64,000 bases of DNA from Nocardia elegans NBRC 108235 (GTDB lineage: Bacteria; Actinomycetota; Actinomycetes; Mycobacteriales; Mycobacteriaceae): contig NZ_BDBF01000026.1 in the NCBI RefSeq assembly GCF_001612845.1, positions 1 to 64,000 of the forward strand, in the 5' to 3' direction. Both the position numbers and the translations under genes were made by a program. Position 1 is the first letter of the stretch. Every line of letters starts with the position of its first letter. Below are positions 45,481 to 54,338 of the stretch, piece by piece. A model generated the notes under the pieces. That model saw nothing but the letters and a program-made list of their open reading frames with translations. It made no database searches and had not been told where the DNA came from.

Positions 45481-46557
45481 ATGAGGCAGATCCTGTTCTC
45501 GGCGGCGATCGCACTCGCGGTCTCGATCACCGTGACGCCGTTGCTGATCAGGTTGTTCGCACGCCGGAATCTCGGCCAGCAGATCCGCGTCGAGGGACCG
45601 CAGAGTCATCAGGCCAAACGTGGCACTCCCACCATGGGCGGCATCGCCATCGTGGCCGGGCTGTGGGCCGGATATCTGGGCTCACACCTGATCGGCCTGC
45701 GCTACGACGCCGACGGGCCCTCGGCCTCCGGGCTGCTGGTGCTCGGCCTGGCCAGCGCGCTGGGGTTCGTCGGGTTCCTCGACGATTTCATCAAGATCCG
45801 CAAGCACCGCAATCTGGGCCTCACCGCGACGGGCAAGTACATCGGCCAGATCGGCGCTGCCGTGGTGTTCGGAATCCTCGCACTGCGCTTTTCCGGCAGC
45901 ACCGGGCTCACCCCGGCCGGCCGGCAGGTGTCCTACGTGCGGGACTGGCCCACGGTGGCGTTTCCGCTGGTGGTCTTCCTGCTGGCGGTGTGCTTCGTGG
46001 TCGTCGCCTGGTCCAACGCGGTGAACATCACCGACGGGCTGGACGGGCTGGCCGCGGGATCGATGGGTTTCGCGCTCGGGGCCTACGTCATCGTGACGTT
46101 CTGGCAGTACACCAATTCCTGTGCCGCCCACGCGCTTCCGGGCTGCTACAGCGTGCGTGACCCGCTGGATCTGGCCGTGGTCTGCGCGGCCGGTGGCGCG
46201 GCCTGCATCGGATTCCTGTGGTGGAATGCCAATCCGGCCAAGATCTTCATGGGCGATACCGGGTCGCTGGCCCTGGGCGGGCTGCTGGCCGGAATCTCGA
46301 TCACCACGCGCACCGAATTGCTGATGGTGGTCGTGGGCGCGTTGTTCTTCGCCGAAATTCTGTCCGTGGCGTTGCAGATCGCGGTTTTCCGCACCACTCG
46401 CAACCGGTTGTTCAAGATGGCGCCGTTCCACCACCATTTCGAACTCGGCGGCTGGCCCGAAACCACGGTGATCATCAGATTCTGGCTGCTCGCGGGCATC
46501 GCGGCGGCGGTCGGGCTGGCCCTGTTCTACGCCGAATATCTGGCCGCGGTGGGCTGA
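45481..46557 (+). CDS. MraY-type phospho-MurNAc-pentapeptide transferase, outside the dcw cluster
   Basis: A 358-residue polytopic membrane enzyme with about ten helices. Every signature of MraY is intact: QQIRVEGPQSHQAKRGTPTM with GG, GFLDDFIKIRKHRNLGL (DDxxK), NAVNITDGLDGLAAG, NANPAKIFMGDTGSLALGG and FKMAPFHHHFELGGWPE with the HHH. MraY moves phospho-MurNAc-pentapeptide from UDP to undecaprenyl phosphate to make lipid I. It normally lies among murE, murF, murD and ftsW, none of which is here. It follows the RipA-like gene by 96 bp, in the place ripB occupies in M. tuberculosis. It may be a second copy or a transferase for a related sugar; motif identity favours MraY chemistry. Confidence 0.9.
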   Translation: MRQILFSAAIALAVSITVTPLLIRLFARRNLGQQIRVEGPQSHQAKRGTPTMGGIAIVAGLWAGYLGSHLIGLRYDADGPSASGLLVLGLASALGFVGFLDDFIKIRKHRNLGLTATGKYIGQIGAAVVFGILALRFSGSTGLTPAGRQVSYVRDWPTVAFPLVVFLLAVCFVVVAWSNAVNITDGLDGLAAGSMGFALGAYVIVTFWQYTNSCAAHALPGCYSVRDPLDLAVVCAAGGAACIGFLWWNANPAKIFMGDTGSLALGGLLAGISITTRTELLMVVVGALFFAEILSVALQIAVFRTTRNRLFKMAPFHHHFELGGWPETTVIIRFWLLAGIAAAVGLALFYAEYLAAVG

Positions 46558-46748
46558 TACCGCCGACGGCGACCGGCTGCGACACGGCAATTCGGAATCG
46601 GCGCATTCCGGACACCGTCGAGTGCCTTCCGATCCGCCCGGGAGGCCTGGCCCGCGACATTGTGCGAGCCCAGTTGCGGCAATCTTGCTCGATACCTGGA
46701 ATAGTTGGGGCGGCACGCATGGAGACCGAAGCGAAAGCGGGGAGTTTG

Positions 46749-47918
46749 GTGACTTCGACGGACGATGTGAGCGCTGGGAGTGCGGTGAAGCAGGCGGAGG
46801 CCGCCTCGGGCACTTTGGAGCGTGACGTCGCGACCCTGGAGAAGGCGATCTACGAAGTCAAACGGGTCATCGTCGGTCAGGACCGGTTGGTCGAGCGGCT
46901 GCTCGTCGGCGTTCTGGCTCGCGGGCACGTGCTGCTCGAGGGTGTGCCCGGTATCGCCAAGACGCTGGCGGTGGAGACCTTCGCGAAGGTGGTCGGCGGC
47001 AGCTTCTCGCGCGTGCAGTTCACCCCCGACCTGGTGCCCACCGATCTCATCGGTACCCGCATCTACCGGCAGGGACGCGAGGAGTTCGACACCGAACTGG
47101 GTCCGGTCGTCGCCAACTTCGTCCTCGCCGACGAGATCAACCGCGCGCCCGCGAAGGTGCAGTCGGCGCTGCTCGAGGTCATGGCCGAACGGCACGTGTC
47201 GATCGGCGGCAAGACCTACCCGATGCCCGATCCGTTCCTGGTCATGGCGACCCAGAACCCGATCGAGAGCGAGGGTGTCTACCCGCTGCCCGAGGCGCAG
47301 CGCGACCGCTTCCTGTTCAAGGTCGTCGTCGACTATCCGACGGTCGAGGAGGAGCGTGAGATCATCTACCGGATGGGTGTGACCCCGCCGGAGCCCAAGC
47401 AGATCCTGGAGCCGGCCGAACTGATCCGGCTGCAGAAGCTGGCCGCCAACACCTTCGTCCACCACGCCCTGGTCGACTATGTCGTGCGCGTCATCGCCGC
47501 GACCCGCAAACCGGCCGAATTCGGGCTCGAGGACGTCGCGGGCTGGATCGCCTACGGTGCCTCGCCGCGTGCCAGCCTCGGCATCATCGCCGCCGCCCGC
47601 GCGGTCGCGCTGATCCGCGGCCGCGATTACGTGGTGCCGCAGGATGTGGTCGAGGTCGTTCCGGATGTGCTGCGCCACCGCCTCGTGCTGTCCTACGACG
47701 CGCTCGCCGACGAGGTCAGCCCCGACGACGTGATCCGCCGGGTGCTGCAGACCGTCGGCCTGCCGCAGGTCGCCACCCAGGCCAACGCACCCGCCCCCGG
47801 CGGCCCGGCGCCGATGCCGGCCCCGGGCCCACAGGCTGCCGCGCCGCAGCCCATGGCCCCGCATCCGGCCGGTCAGCCGCAGAACGGTCAGGGCGCCGGG
47901 CAGCCGCAGCGCCAGTGA
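46749..47918 (+). CDS. moxR1: MoxR family AAA+ ATPase
   Basis: A 389-residue AAA+ protein. Walker A is LEGVPGIAKTLAVETFAKVV near residue 60 and Walker B FVLADEINRAPAKVQSALLE near 120. Sensor 1 and the Arg finger lie in MATQNPIESEGVYPLPEAQR. A lid domain and a Pro/Ala/Gln-rich tail (about 345-389) follow. MoxR proteins act as chaperones activating VWA-domain partners, and the next two genes encode exactly a DUF58 and a VWA protein. GTG 46749 follows GGGGAG and gives MTSTDD, close to the mycobacterial start; an ATG at 46719 adds ten residues. The stop overlaps the next start (GTGA). Confidence 0.92.
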   Translation: MTSTDDVSAGSAVKQAEAASGTLERDVATLEKAIYEVKRVIVGQDRLVERLLVGVLARGHVLLEGVPGIAKTLAVETFAKVVGGSFSRVQFTPDLVPTDLIGTRIYRQGREEFDTELGPVVANFVLADEINRAPAKVQSALLEVMAERHVSIGGKTYPMPDPFLVMATQNPIESEGVYPLPEAQRDRFLFKVVVDYPTVEEEREIIYRMGVTPPEPKQILEPAELIRLQKLAANTFVHHALVDYVVRVIAATRKPAEFGLEDVAGWIAYGASPRASLGIIAAARAVALIRGRDYVVPQDVVEVVPDVLRHRLVLSYDALADEVSPDDVIRRVLQTVGLPQVATQANAPAPGGPAPMPAPGPQAAAPQPMAPHPAGQPQNGQGAGQPQRQ

Positions 47919-48922
47919 GCGGGGCATCGGATTCGGTTGCGCCAGTGACGAACTCAGCTCACGTCCCCGCTCACCACGACAGCGCGCCGCCGTCGTTCCG
48001 GTCCGGAGATCTGCGTGATCCGCGATTGTCGGCGGCGTTGAAAACCCTCGAGTTGACGGTGCGCCGCCGCCTCGACGGCGTCCTGCACGGCGATCATCTC
48101 GGCCTGATCCCCGGCCCCGGGTCCGAGCCCGGGGACGCGCGGATGTATCAGCCGGGTGACGATGTGCGCCAGATGGATTGGTCGGTCACCGCGCGCACCA
48201 CCCATCCGCACGTGCGGCAGATGATCGCCGACCGGGAGCTCGAGACCTGGCTGGTGGTCGACCTGTCGGCCAGTCTGGACTTCGGCACCGCGCTGTGCCA
48301 GAAGCGCGATCTGGTGGTCGCGGCGGCCGCCGCGGTGACGCATCTGACCAGTGGCGGCGGTAACCGGATCGGCGCGGTCGTCGCCAACGGCGAACGGCTG
48401 TACCGGATTCCGGCTCGCACCGGCCGGGTACACGCCCAGTCGCTGCTGCGCAGCATCGCCACCACCCCCCATGCGAGCGACGGCGTGCGCGGCGATCTGC
48501 GCGGCGCCATCGAGTCGCTGCGCCGGCCGCAGCGCAAACGCGGTCTGGCCGTTGTCATTTCGGACTTCCTCGGCGAGATCGACTGGCAGCGTTCGCTGCG
48601 CGCGATCTCCGGCCGTCACGATCTGCTCGGTGTGGAGATCCTGGATCCGCTGGATCTGGATCTGCCCGACGTCGGTGATGTGGTGCTCCACGATCCCGAA
48701 ACCGGCCGCACCCGCGAATTCACCGTCACTCCCACCCTGCGCGCCGATTTCGGACGTGCTGCCCAGCAGCATCGCGAACAGGTCGAGGCGGCGCTGCGCA
48801 GCTGCGGCGCGCCGGTGATGACGCTGCGCACCGATCGTGACTGGATCGCCGACGTGGTCCGTTTCGTGTCCACTCGGCGCCACACCTTCGGCGCCCCGAC
48901 CGGGCGGGTGCCCCGACAGTGA
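47915..48922 (+). CDS. DUF58 domain protein, Rv1480-like
   Basis: A 335-residue protein with the DUF58 core: GDARMYQPGDDVRQMDWSVTART near residue 70, VVDLSASLDFG near 108, which is a degenerate VWA metal-site motif, and RGLAVVISDFLGE near 208. It lacks membrane helices. DUF58 proteins are partners of MoxR ATPases and VWA proteins in metal insertion or assembly processes. The GTG start overlaps the moxR1 stop and its own stop overlaps the next gene (GTGA twice), so the three are translationally coupled. Confidence 0.9.
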   Translation: MSGASDSVAPVTNSAHVPAHHDSAPPSFRSGDLRDPRLSAALKTLELTVRRRLDGVLHGDHLGLIPGPGSEPGDARMYQPGDDVRQMDWSVTARTTHPHVRQMIADRELETWLVVDLSASLDFGTALCQKRDLVVAAAAAVTHLTSGGGNRIGAVVANGERLYRIPARTGRVHAQSLLRSIATTPHASDGVRGDLRGAIESLRRPQRKRGLAVVISDFLGEIDWQRSLRAISGRHDLLGVEILDPLDLDLPDVGDVVLHDPETGRTREFTVTPTLRADFGRAAQQHREQVEAALRSCGAPVMTLRTDRDWIADVVRFVSTRRHTFGAPTGRVPRQ

Positions 48923-49923
48923 GTATTTCGCATTTCACGTCCGCGATCTGGCTGGCGTTCCTCATCGTCGTCGTCGCGATCGCGCTGCTCTACGTGCTCG
49001 TCCAGCGGCGTCGCAAACGGCACATGCTGCGGTTCTCCAATATGGAGGCCCTCGAACGCGTGGCGCCCAAGCGTCCCAGCAACTGGCGGCACGCGCCGGT
49101 GGCGCTGATGCTGGTGGGCCTGGCCCTGCTGACGGTCGCCGCGGCGGGTCCGCAGGCGGCCAAGAAGGTGCCGCGCAACCGGGCCACGGTCATGCTGGTG
49201 ATCGACGTGTCGCTGTCGATGGAGGCCACCGATGTGCCGCCGTCGCGGATCCAGGTCGCGAAGAAGGCCGCGACCGATTTCGTGGACGGTCTCACGCCGG
49301 GCATCAACCTGGGCTTGGTGACCTTCGCCGGTACCGCGTCGGTTCAGGTCTCCCCGACGACCAACCGGGAGGCGATGAAGGCGGCGATCAACAATATGAA
49401 GCTCGCCGAACGGACCGCCACCGGTGAGGGCATCTTCAGCGCCCTGCAGGCCATCGATACGCTCGCCTCGGTCCTGGGCGGGGCGCAGACACCGCCCCCG
49501 GCGCGGATCGTGCTGATGTCCGACGGCAAGCAGACCGTGCCCGACGACAAGGACGTCGACAATCCCCGCCACGGCTTCGTCGCGGCGCGGGTCGCCAAGC
49601 AGAAGGGCGTCCCGGTCTCGACCATCTCCTTCGGCACCACGTGGGGTTCGGTCGAGATCCCGGATCAGGACGGCAAGGGCTCCCAGCGCGTCCGGGTGCC
49701 GGTCGACGACGACTCCTTGCGCGAGATCGCCAAGATCTCCGGCGGAGACTTCTACACTGCCTCCACGCTGGAAGAACTCAGCGCCGTCTACGACACCCTG
49801 GACAAGCAGATCGGCTACGAGATGCAGATGGGCGATGCCAGCCGGCCGTGGTTGCTGCTGGGTCTGCTGCTGACCGCTGCGGGTGTGGTGAGCGGTTTGG
49901 TCTATCGTCAACGCCTGCCATAA
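48919..49923 (+). CDS. Membrane VWA domain protein, Rv1481-like
   Basis: A 334-residue protein with an N-terminal helix (AIWLAFLIVVVAIALLYVLV), a second near residues 62-78 and a third at the C-terminus (WLLLGLLLTAAGVVSGLVY). Between helices 2 and 3 is a von Willebrand A domain whose MIDAS motif DVSLSMEAT (DxSxS) is near residue 95, with Thr in LVTFAGTASV and Asp in VLMSDGKQT. Such proteins bind divalent metal and partner proteins. The GTG start overlaps the DUF58 stop. It completes the MoxR, DUF58, VWA module. Confidence 0.9.
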   Translation: MSISHFTSAIWLAFLIVVVAIALLYVLVQRRRKRHMLRFSNMEALERVAPKRPSNWRHAPVALMLVGLALLTVAAAGPQAAKKVPRNRATVMLVIDVSLSMEATDVPPSRIQVAKKAATDFVDGLTPGINLGLVTFAGTASVQVSPTTNREAMKAAINNMKLAERTATGEGIFSALQAIDTLASVLGGAQTPPPARIVLMSDGKQTVPDDKDVDNPRHGFVAARVAKQKGVPVSTISFGTTWGSVEIPDQDGKGSQRVRVPVDDDSLREIAKISGGDFYTASTLEELSAVYDTLDKQIGYEMQMGDASRPWLLLGLLLTAAGVVSGLVYRQRLP

Positions 49924-49980
49924 ACGGGTACCGCGCAACCCGGCCACGACAGTCGAACTCGAACAGATAGGTTGACATTC

Positions 49981-50700
49981 ATGTCGAACTTCACTTCCCG
50001 ATCGGTCCTGGTGACCGGTGGCAACCGCGGTATCGGTCTCGCGGTGGCCCAGCGGCTGGCCGCCGACGGGCACAAGGTTGCCGTCACCCATCGTGGCTCG
50101 GGCGCGCCGGAAGGTCTTCTGGGCGTGAAATGCGATGTGACGGACTCGGATTCGATCGATTCGGCCTTCAGCGAGATCGAGGCCAAGCAGGGCGCGGTCG
50201 AGGTGCTGGTGGCCAACGCCGGAATCGTCGACAACACCCTGCTCATGCGGATGAGCGAGGAGCAGTTCACCCGGGTCATCGACGCCAACCTGACCGGCGC
50301 GTGGCGCTGCGCCAAGCGCGCCAACCGGGCGATGCTGCGGGCCCGCTTCGGCCGCATCATCTTCCTGGGCTCGGTCGTGGGCCAGATGGGCGGTCCCGGC
50401 CAGGTGAACTACGCGGCGGCCAAGGCCGGTCTGGTCGGCATGGCGCGCGCGATCACCCGCGAGATCGGTTCACGCAACATCACCGCCAATGTGGTGGCGC
50501 CCGGTTTCATCGACACCGATATGACTCGGGAAGAGATGACCGAGGACATGCGCGAGATGGCGCTGAAGGTCATTCCCGCGGGCCGCATCGGCCAGCCCGA
50601 AGAAGTCGCGGCGGCGATCAGCTTCCTGGCCTCCGACGACGCGTCCTACATCAGCGGTGCGATCCTGCCGGTCGACGGCGGCATGGGCATGGGCCACTGA
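49981..50700 (+). CDS. fabG1: 3-oxoacyl-ACP reductase of FAS-II
   Basis: A 239-residue SDR. VTGGNRGIGLAVAQRLAADG is at residue 11, NAGIVDNTLLMRM near 80, catalytic Ser in FLGSVVGQ, YAAAK near 145, and PGFIDTDMT follows. It reduces long-chain 3-oxoacyl-ACP with NADPH in the mycolic-acid elongation cycle (MabA in mycobacteria). Immediate linkage to inhA, 61 bp downstream, and to the MoxR block upstream identifies it. The 57-bp gap upstream may contain a promoter, but read-through from the VWA gene is also possible. Confidence 0.95.
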   Translation: MSNFTSRSVLVTGGNRGIGLAVAQRLAADGHKVAVTHRGSGAPEGLLGVKCDVTDSDSIDSAFSEIEAKQGAVEVLVANAGIVDNTLLMRMSEEQFTRVIDANLTGAWRCAKRANRAMLRARFGRIIFLGSVVGQMGGPGQVNYAAAKAGLVGMARAITREIGSRNITANVVAPGFIDTDMTREEMTEDMREMALKVIPAGRIGQPEEVAAAISFLASDDASYISGAILPVDGGMGMGH

Positions 50701-50761
50701 GCCAGCGGCCCCCGAGCCTGTCGACTTCCCATCCGAGTTTCCCGAGGAGAATTCACCACCC

Positions 50762-51598
50762 ATGAGCGGAATCCTGGACGGTAAAACCGTCCTGATCACC
50801 GGCATCATCACCGATTCGTCGATCGCCTTCCACGCCGCCAAGGTGGCCCAGGAGCAGGGCGCGAAGGTGATCATCACCGGTATCCCCGAGCGGCTGCGCC
50901 TGATCGACCGTATCGCCAAGCGCCTGCCCCAGGAAATCGCGCCCGCGATCGGCCTCGACGTCACCAACGAGGAGGACCTGGCCGGTCTCGCCGACAAGGT
51001 GCGCGAACTCGCGCCCGAAGGCATCGACGGCGTGCTGCACTCCATCGCGTTCGCCCCGCGCACCCTGATGGGCCCCGACGCGCTGCCGTTCCTCGACGGC
51101 CCGGGCGCCGACGCCGCCAAGGCGTTCGAGATCTCCGCGTGGAGCTACGCCTCGCTGGCGCGCGCGGTGCTGCCCGCGATGAACGAGGGCGGCTCGATCG
51201 TGGGCATGGACTTCGACCCGCGCACCGCGATGCCGTTCTACAACTGGATGGGTGTGGCGAAGGCCGCGCTGGAGTCGGTGAACCGCTACGTGGCGCGAGA
51301 GGTGGGCGAGGCCAAGCGAGTTCGCTCCAACCTGGTCGCCGCGGGCCCGATCAAAACCCTCGCCGCCAAGGCGATCGCCGGCACCGCCACCGACGATGCC
51401 AAGCAGCTGAACATGCTCAACACCTACTGGGACGGCGCCTCGCCGATCGGCTGGGACGTCGACGACCCGACCGTGGTCGCCAAGTCGATCGTCACCCTGC
51501 TCTCGGACTGGCTGCCCGGCACCACCGGTTCGATCATCTACGTCGACGGCGGCGCCAGCCACAACACCTGGTTCCCGGAGAACTGGTCGGCCAACTGA
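50762..51598 (+). CDS. inhA: NADH-dependent enoyl-ACP reductase
   Basis: A 278-residue enoyl reductase. GIITDSSIAFHAAKVAQEQG begins near residue 14, the NADH pocket HSIAFAP has Ser94 at the position mutated in isoniazid- and ethionamide-resistant M. tuberculosis, and the catalytic pair is Tyr160 and Lys167 in FYNWMGVAKAALESVNRYVA. GPIKTLAAKAI forms the substrate loop. It performs the last reduction in each FAS-II elongation round. The ATG at 50762 follows GAGGAG at a rather long distance. Its place between fabG1 and hemH matches the mycobacterial operon. Confidence 0.96.
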   Translation: MSGILDGKTVLITGIITDSSIAFHAAKVAQEQGAKVIITGIPERLRLIDRIAKRLPQEIAPAIGLDVTNEEDLAGLADKVRELAPEGIDGVLHSIAFAPRTLMGPDALPFLDGPGADAAKAFEISAWSYASLARAVLPAMNEGGSIVGMDFDPRTAMPFYNWMGVAKAALESVNRYVAREVGEAKRVRSNLVAAGPIKTLAAKAIAGTATDDAKQLNMLNTYWDGASPIGWDVDDPTVVAKSIVTLLSDWLPGTTGSIIYVDGGASHNTWFPENWSAN

Positions 51599-51618
51599 GA
51601 GCCTGGAGGTAGTCAGCC

Positions 51619-52668
51619 GTGACCGGGACCGTCGACGCACTGCTCCTGCTGTCCTTCGGCGGTCCCGAACGCCCCGAAGACGTGATGCCGTTCCTGGAGA
51701 ACGTCACTCGGGGCAGGGGCGTACCGCGGGAACGCCTCGACGAGGTGGCCCAGCACTATCTGCACTTCGGTGGCGTCTCGCCGATCAACGCGCTCAACCG
51801 CGAGCTGATCGCCGCGATCGAGGCCGAATTCGCCGCGCGAGCAGTGGATCTGCCGGTGTACTTCGGAAACCGCAACTGGCATCCGATGGTCGAGGAGACC
51901 GTCGCGACCATGCGCGCCGACGGCATCGGCCACGCCCTGGTGTTCCCGACCTCGGCGTGGGGCGGCTACTCCGGTTGCCGCCAGTACGACGAGGACATCG
52001 AGCGTGCCCGCGCGGCCGTCGACGGGGCGCCGGAACTGACCAAGCTGCGGCAGTACTTCGATCATCCGCTGCTGATCGACTCCTTCGCCGACGCCGTGCG
52101 CGCGGCGGTGGCGGACCTGCCGGCCGAAGTGCGCGATCGGGCCCGGCTGGTGTTCACCGCCCATTCGATCCCGGTCGCCGCCGATGGCGCGGCCGGACCG
52201 CCCGCCGACGGTGGTCACCTCTACAGCCGCCAGGTCGGCGAGGCGGCCCGATTGTGCGCCGCGGCAACGGGTTTCGACGACTTCGACGTGGTGTGGCAGT
52301 CGCGGTCCGGACCGCCGCAGGTGCCGTGGCTGGAGCCCGACATCGTGGACCATCTGGAAGCGCTGTCCGGCAAGGGGGTCGAGGCCGTCGTGGTGTGCCC
52401 GGTCGGATTCGTCTCCGATCACCTCGAGGTCGTCTGGGACCTGGACAACGAGGCCGCCGAGAAGGCCGCCGAACTCGGTATGGCTTTCGCCCGCGCCGCC
52501 ACCCCCGGCCCGGACCCACGCTTCGCCCGGATGGTCGCCGAACTGGTCGGCGAACATCTCGACGGAAACGAACCACGGCGCCTGGGCGCGGTGCCCGGGT
52601 ACGGTTGCACCCGTAACGGGGCGATCTGCGCACCCGGGTGCTGTGAACCCGTGCGTCGCCGAAAGTAA
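51619..52668 (+). CDS. hemH: Coproporphyrin ferrochelatase
   Basis: A 349-residue ferrochelatase. LLLLSFGGPERPEDVMPFLE opens the fold, HYLHFGGVSPIN follows, and the catalytic His is in LVFTAHSIPVA with the acidic partner in VSDHLEVVWDLD. The C-terminus has GCTRNGAICAPGCCEP, several Cys suited to the [2Fe-2S] cluster seen in actinobacterial enzymes. In Actinobacteria the enzyme inserts iron into coproporphyrin III. Hence the alternative symbol cpfC. GTG 51619 has TGGAGG upstream. It ends the fabG1-inhA-hemH operon. Confidence 0.95.
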   Translation: MTGTVDALLLLSFGGPERPEDVMPFLENVTRGRGVPRERLDEVAQHYLHFGGVSPINALNRELIAAIEAEFAARAVDLPVYFGNRNWHPMVEETVATMRADGIGHALVFPTSAWGGYSGCRQYDEDIERARAAVDGAPELTKLRQYFDHPLLIDSFADAVRAAVADLPAEVRDRARLVFTAHSIPVAADGAAGPPADGGHLYSRQVGEAARLCAAATGFDDFDVVWQSRSGPPQVPWLEPDIVDHLEALSGKGVEAVVVCPVGFVSDHLEVVWDLDNEAAEKAAELGMAFARAATPGPDPRFARMVAELVGEHLDGNEPRRLGAVPGYGCTRNGAICAPGCCEPVRRRK

Positions 52669-52724
52669 CCGCCGCCGAGCGGGTATGCCCCCGGTATGAA
52701 CGTGCGAAAGGTGGCGGTGGGGCG

Positions 52725-54338
52725 ATGACGCGATTCTTCCTCTTCGGTCTGCTCACGGTGACGGTGGTCGTCCTGGGCGTGATCGCGGCGATCGGTTCGT
52801 GGGCCTGGTGGATACTCGCCGTCGCAGCGGGATCGCTCGTTCTGGTCGGCGCCTACGATCTGGCGCAGCGCCGGCATTCGATCCTGCGCAACTATCCCTT
52901 GCTGGGGCACATGCGCTACCTGCTCGAAAGTATCCGGCCCGAACTGCAGCAGTATTTCATCGAGCGGAATTTCGACGGCCGCCCCTTCGACCGCGACGTG
53001 CGGACGATGATCTACGAGCGCGCCAAGGGAATTCACGGCGAACTGTCCTACGGCACCGAGCGCGATATCGAAGCGGTCGGATACGAATTCCTCGTCCATT
53101 CGGTGGCCGCGCTTCCCGAGCCGGAGCAGCCGCCGCGCGTGCTGATCGGCGGCCCGGACTGCCGGCAACCCTATGCGATGTCGCTGCTGAACATCTCGGC
53201 GATGAGTTTCGGCGCGCTGTCGGGGAATGCGCTGCGCGCGTTGAACATCGGCGCCGGCCGCGGCGGTTTCGCCCACGACACCGGTGAGGGCGGGCTGACT
53301 CCGTTCCATCTGGAGGGCGGCGCGGATCTGGTGTGGGAGATCGGATCGGCGTACTTCGGCACCCGCACCCGCGACGGTCGCTTCGATCCGGACCAGTTCG
53401 CCGAGAAGGCCGGCTACGAACAGGTGAAGGCGATCTCGGTGAAATTGAGTCAGGGCGCGAAACCTGGACTCGGCGGGGTCCTGCCGGCCGCGAAGGTGAG
53501 CGAGGAGATTGCCCGCTATCGCGGGGTGCCGGCACACGAGAAATGTGTCAGCCCGCCGTCGCATTCGGAATTCCACACCCCGCGCGAATTGATTCGCTTT
53601 CTCGTCCGCCTGCGTGAACTGTCCGGCGGCAAGCCCGTCGGGTTCAAGCTGTGCGTCGGTTCGCGCACGGATGTTCTCGCGATCTGCAAGGCGATGATCG
53701 CCGAGGGGACCGCACCCGATTTCATCGTCGTCGACGGCGCCGAAGGCGGTACGGCGGCCGCGCCGCTGGAATACGAGGACCATGTCGGCCTGCCGCTGAC
53801 CGACGGTCTGATGACCGTGCACAACGCACTCGTCGGAACCGGTCTGCGGGAGCGGATCCGGCTGGGCGCCAGCGGCAAGGTGGCCACCGGCACGGATATC
53901 GTCAAGCGATTGGTGCAGGGCGCGGACTTCACCAATGCCGCGCGGGCGATGATGATGGCGGTGGGATGCATCCAGTCCCAGCGCTGCCACACCAATCAGT
54001 GCCCGGTCGGCGTCGCCACCCAGGATCCGCGGCGAGCGCGTGCCCTCGACGTCGCCGACAAGGCCGAGCGGGTGCAGCGGTATCAGGAGGCCACGGTGCG
54101 CCAGGCGATGCAGATGATGGCCTCGATGGGTGTGCACGACCCTGCCGAACTGGATACCCATATGCTGCGGAAGAAGGTGGCGCCCAACGAGATCCGGTCG
54201 TACGCCGAACTCTACGAATGGCTGGCGCCCGGGGAGCTGCTCGTCCATCCGCCGGCGAGCTGGCGCGCCGATTGGGAGGCCGCCGACCCGGATTCGTTCC
54301 GTCCGGTCGCGCCGGCCCAGCCGGTTCCGGCGCGGTGA
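52725..54338 (+). CDS. Membrane-anchored FMN-binding glutamate-synthase-like protein
   Basis: A 537-residue protein with two N-terminal membrane helices (FGLLTVTVVVLGVIAAIGSW and WWILAVAAGSLVLVGAY). A TIM barrel related to the synthase domain of glutamate synthase follows: SAMSFGALSGNALRALN near residue 160, GEGGLTPFH, SVKLSQGAKPGLGGVLP near 245, DGAEGGTAAAPLEY near 345. The three Cys in CIQSQRCHTNQCPVGVATQ fit a 3Fe-4S centre. No glutaminase domain is present. Such stand-alone proteins are widespread but of unsettled function. It begins 56 bp after hemH and may be read with it. Its stop abuts the convergent protease gene. Confidence 0.88.
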   Translation: MTRFFLFGLLTVTVVVLGVIAAIGSWAWWILAVAAGSLVLVGAYDLAQRRHSILRNYPLLGHMRYLLESIRPELQQYFIERNFDGRPFDRDVRTMIYERAKGIHGELSYGTERDIEAVGYEFLVHSVAALPEPEQPPRVLIGGPDCRQPYAMSLLNISAMSFGALSGNALRALNIGAGRGGFAHDTGEGGLTPFHLEGGADLVWEIGSAYFGTRTRDGRFDPDQFAEKAGYEQVKAISVKLSQGAKPGLGGVLPAAKVSEEIARYRGVPAHEKCVSPPSHSEFHTPRELIRFLVRLRELSGGKPVGFKLCVGSRTDVLAICKAMIAEGTAPDFIVVDGAEGGTAAAPLEYEDHVGLPLTDGLMTVHNALVGTGLRERIRLGASGKVATGTDIVKRLVQGADFTNAARAMMMAVGCIQSQRCHTNQCPVGVATQDPRRARALDVADKAERVQRYQEATVRQAMQMMASMGVHDPAELDTHMLRKKVAPNEIRSYAELYEWLAPGELLVHPPASWRADWEAADPDSFRPVAPAQPVPAR

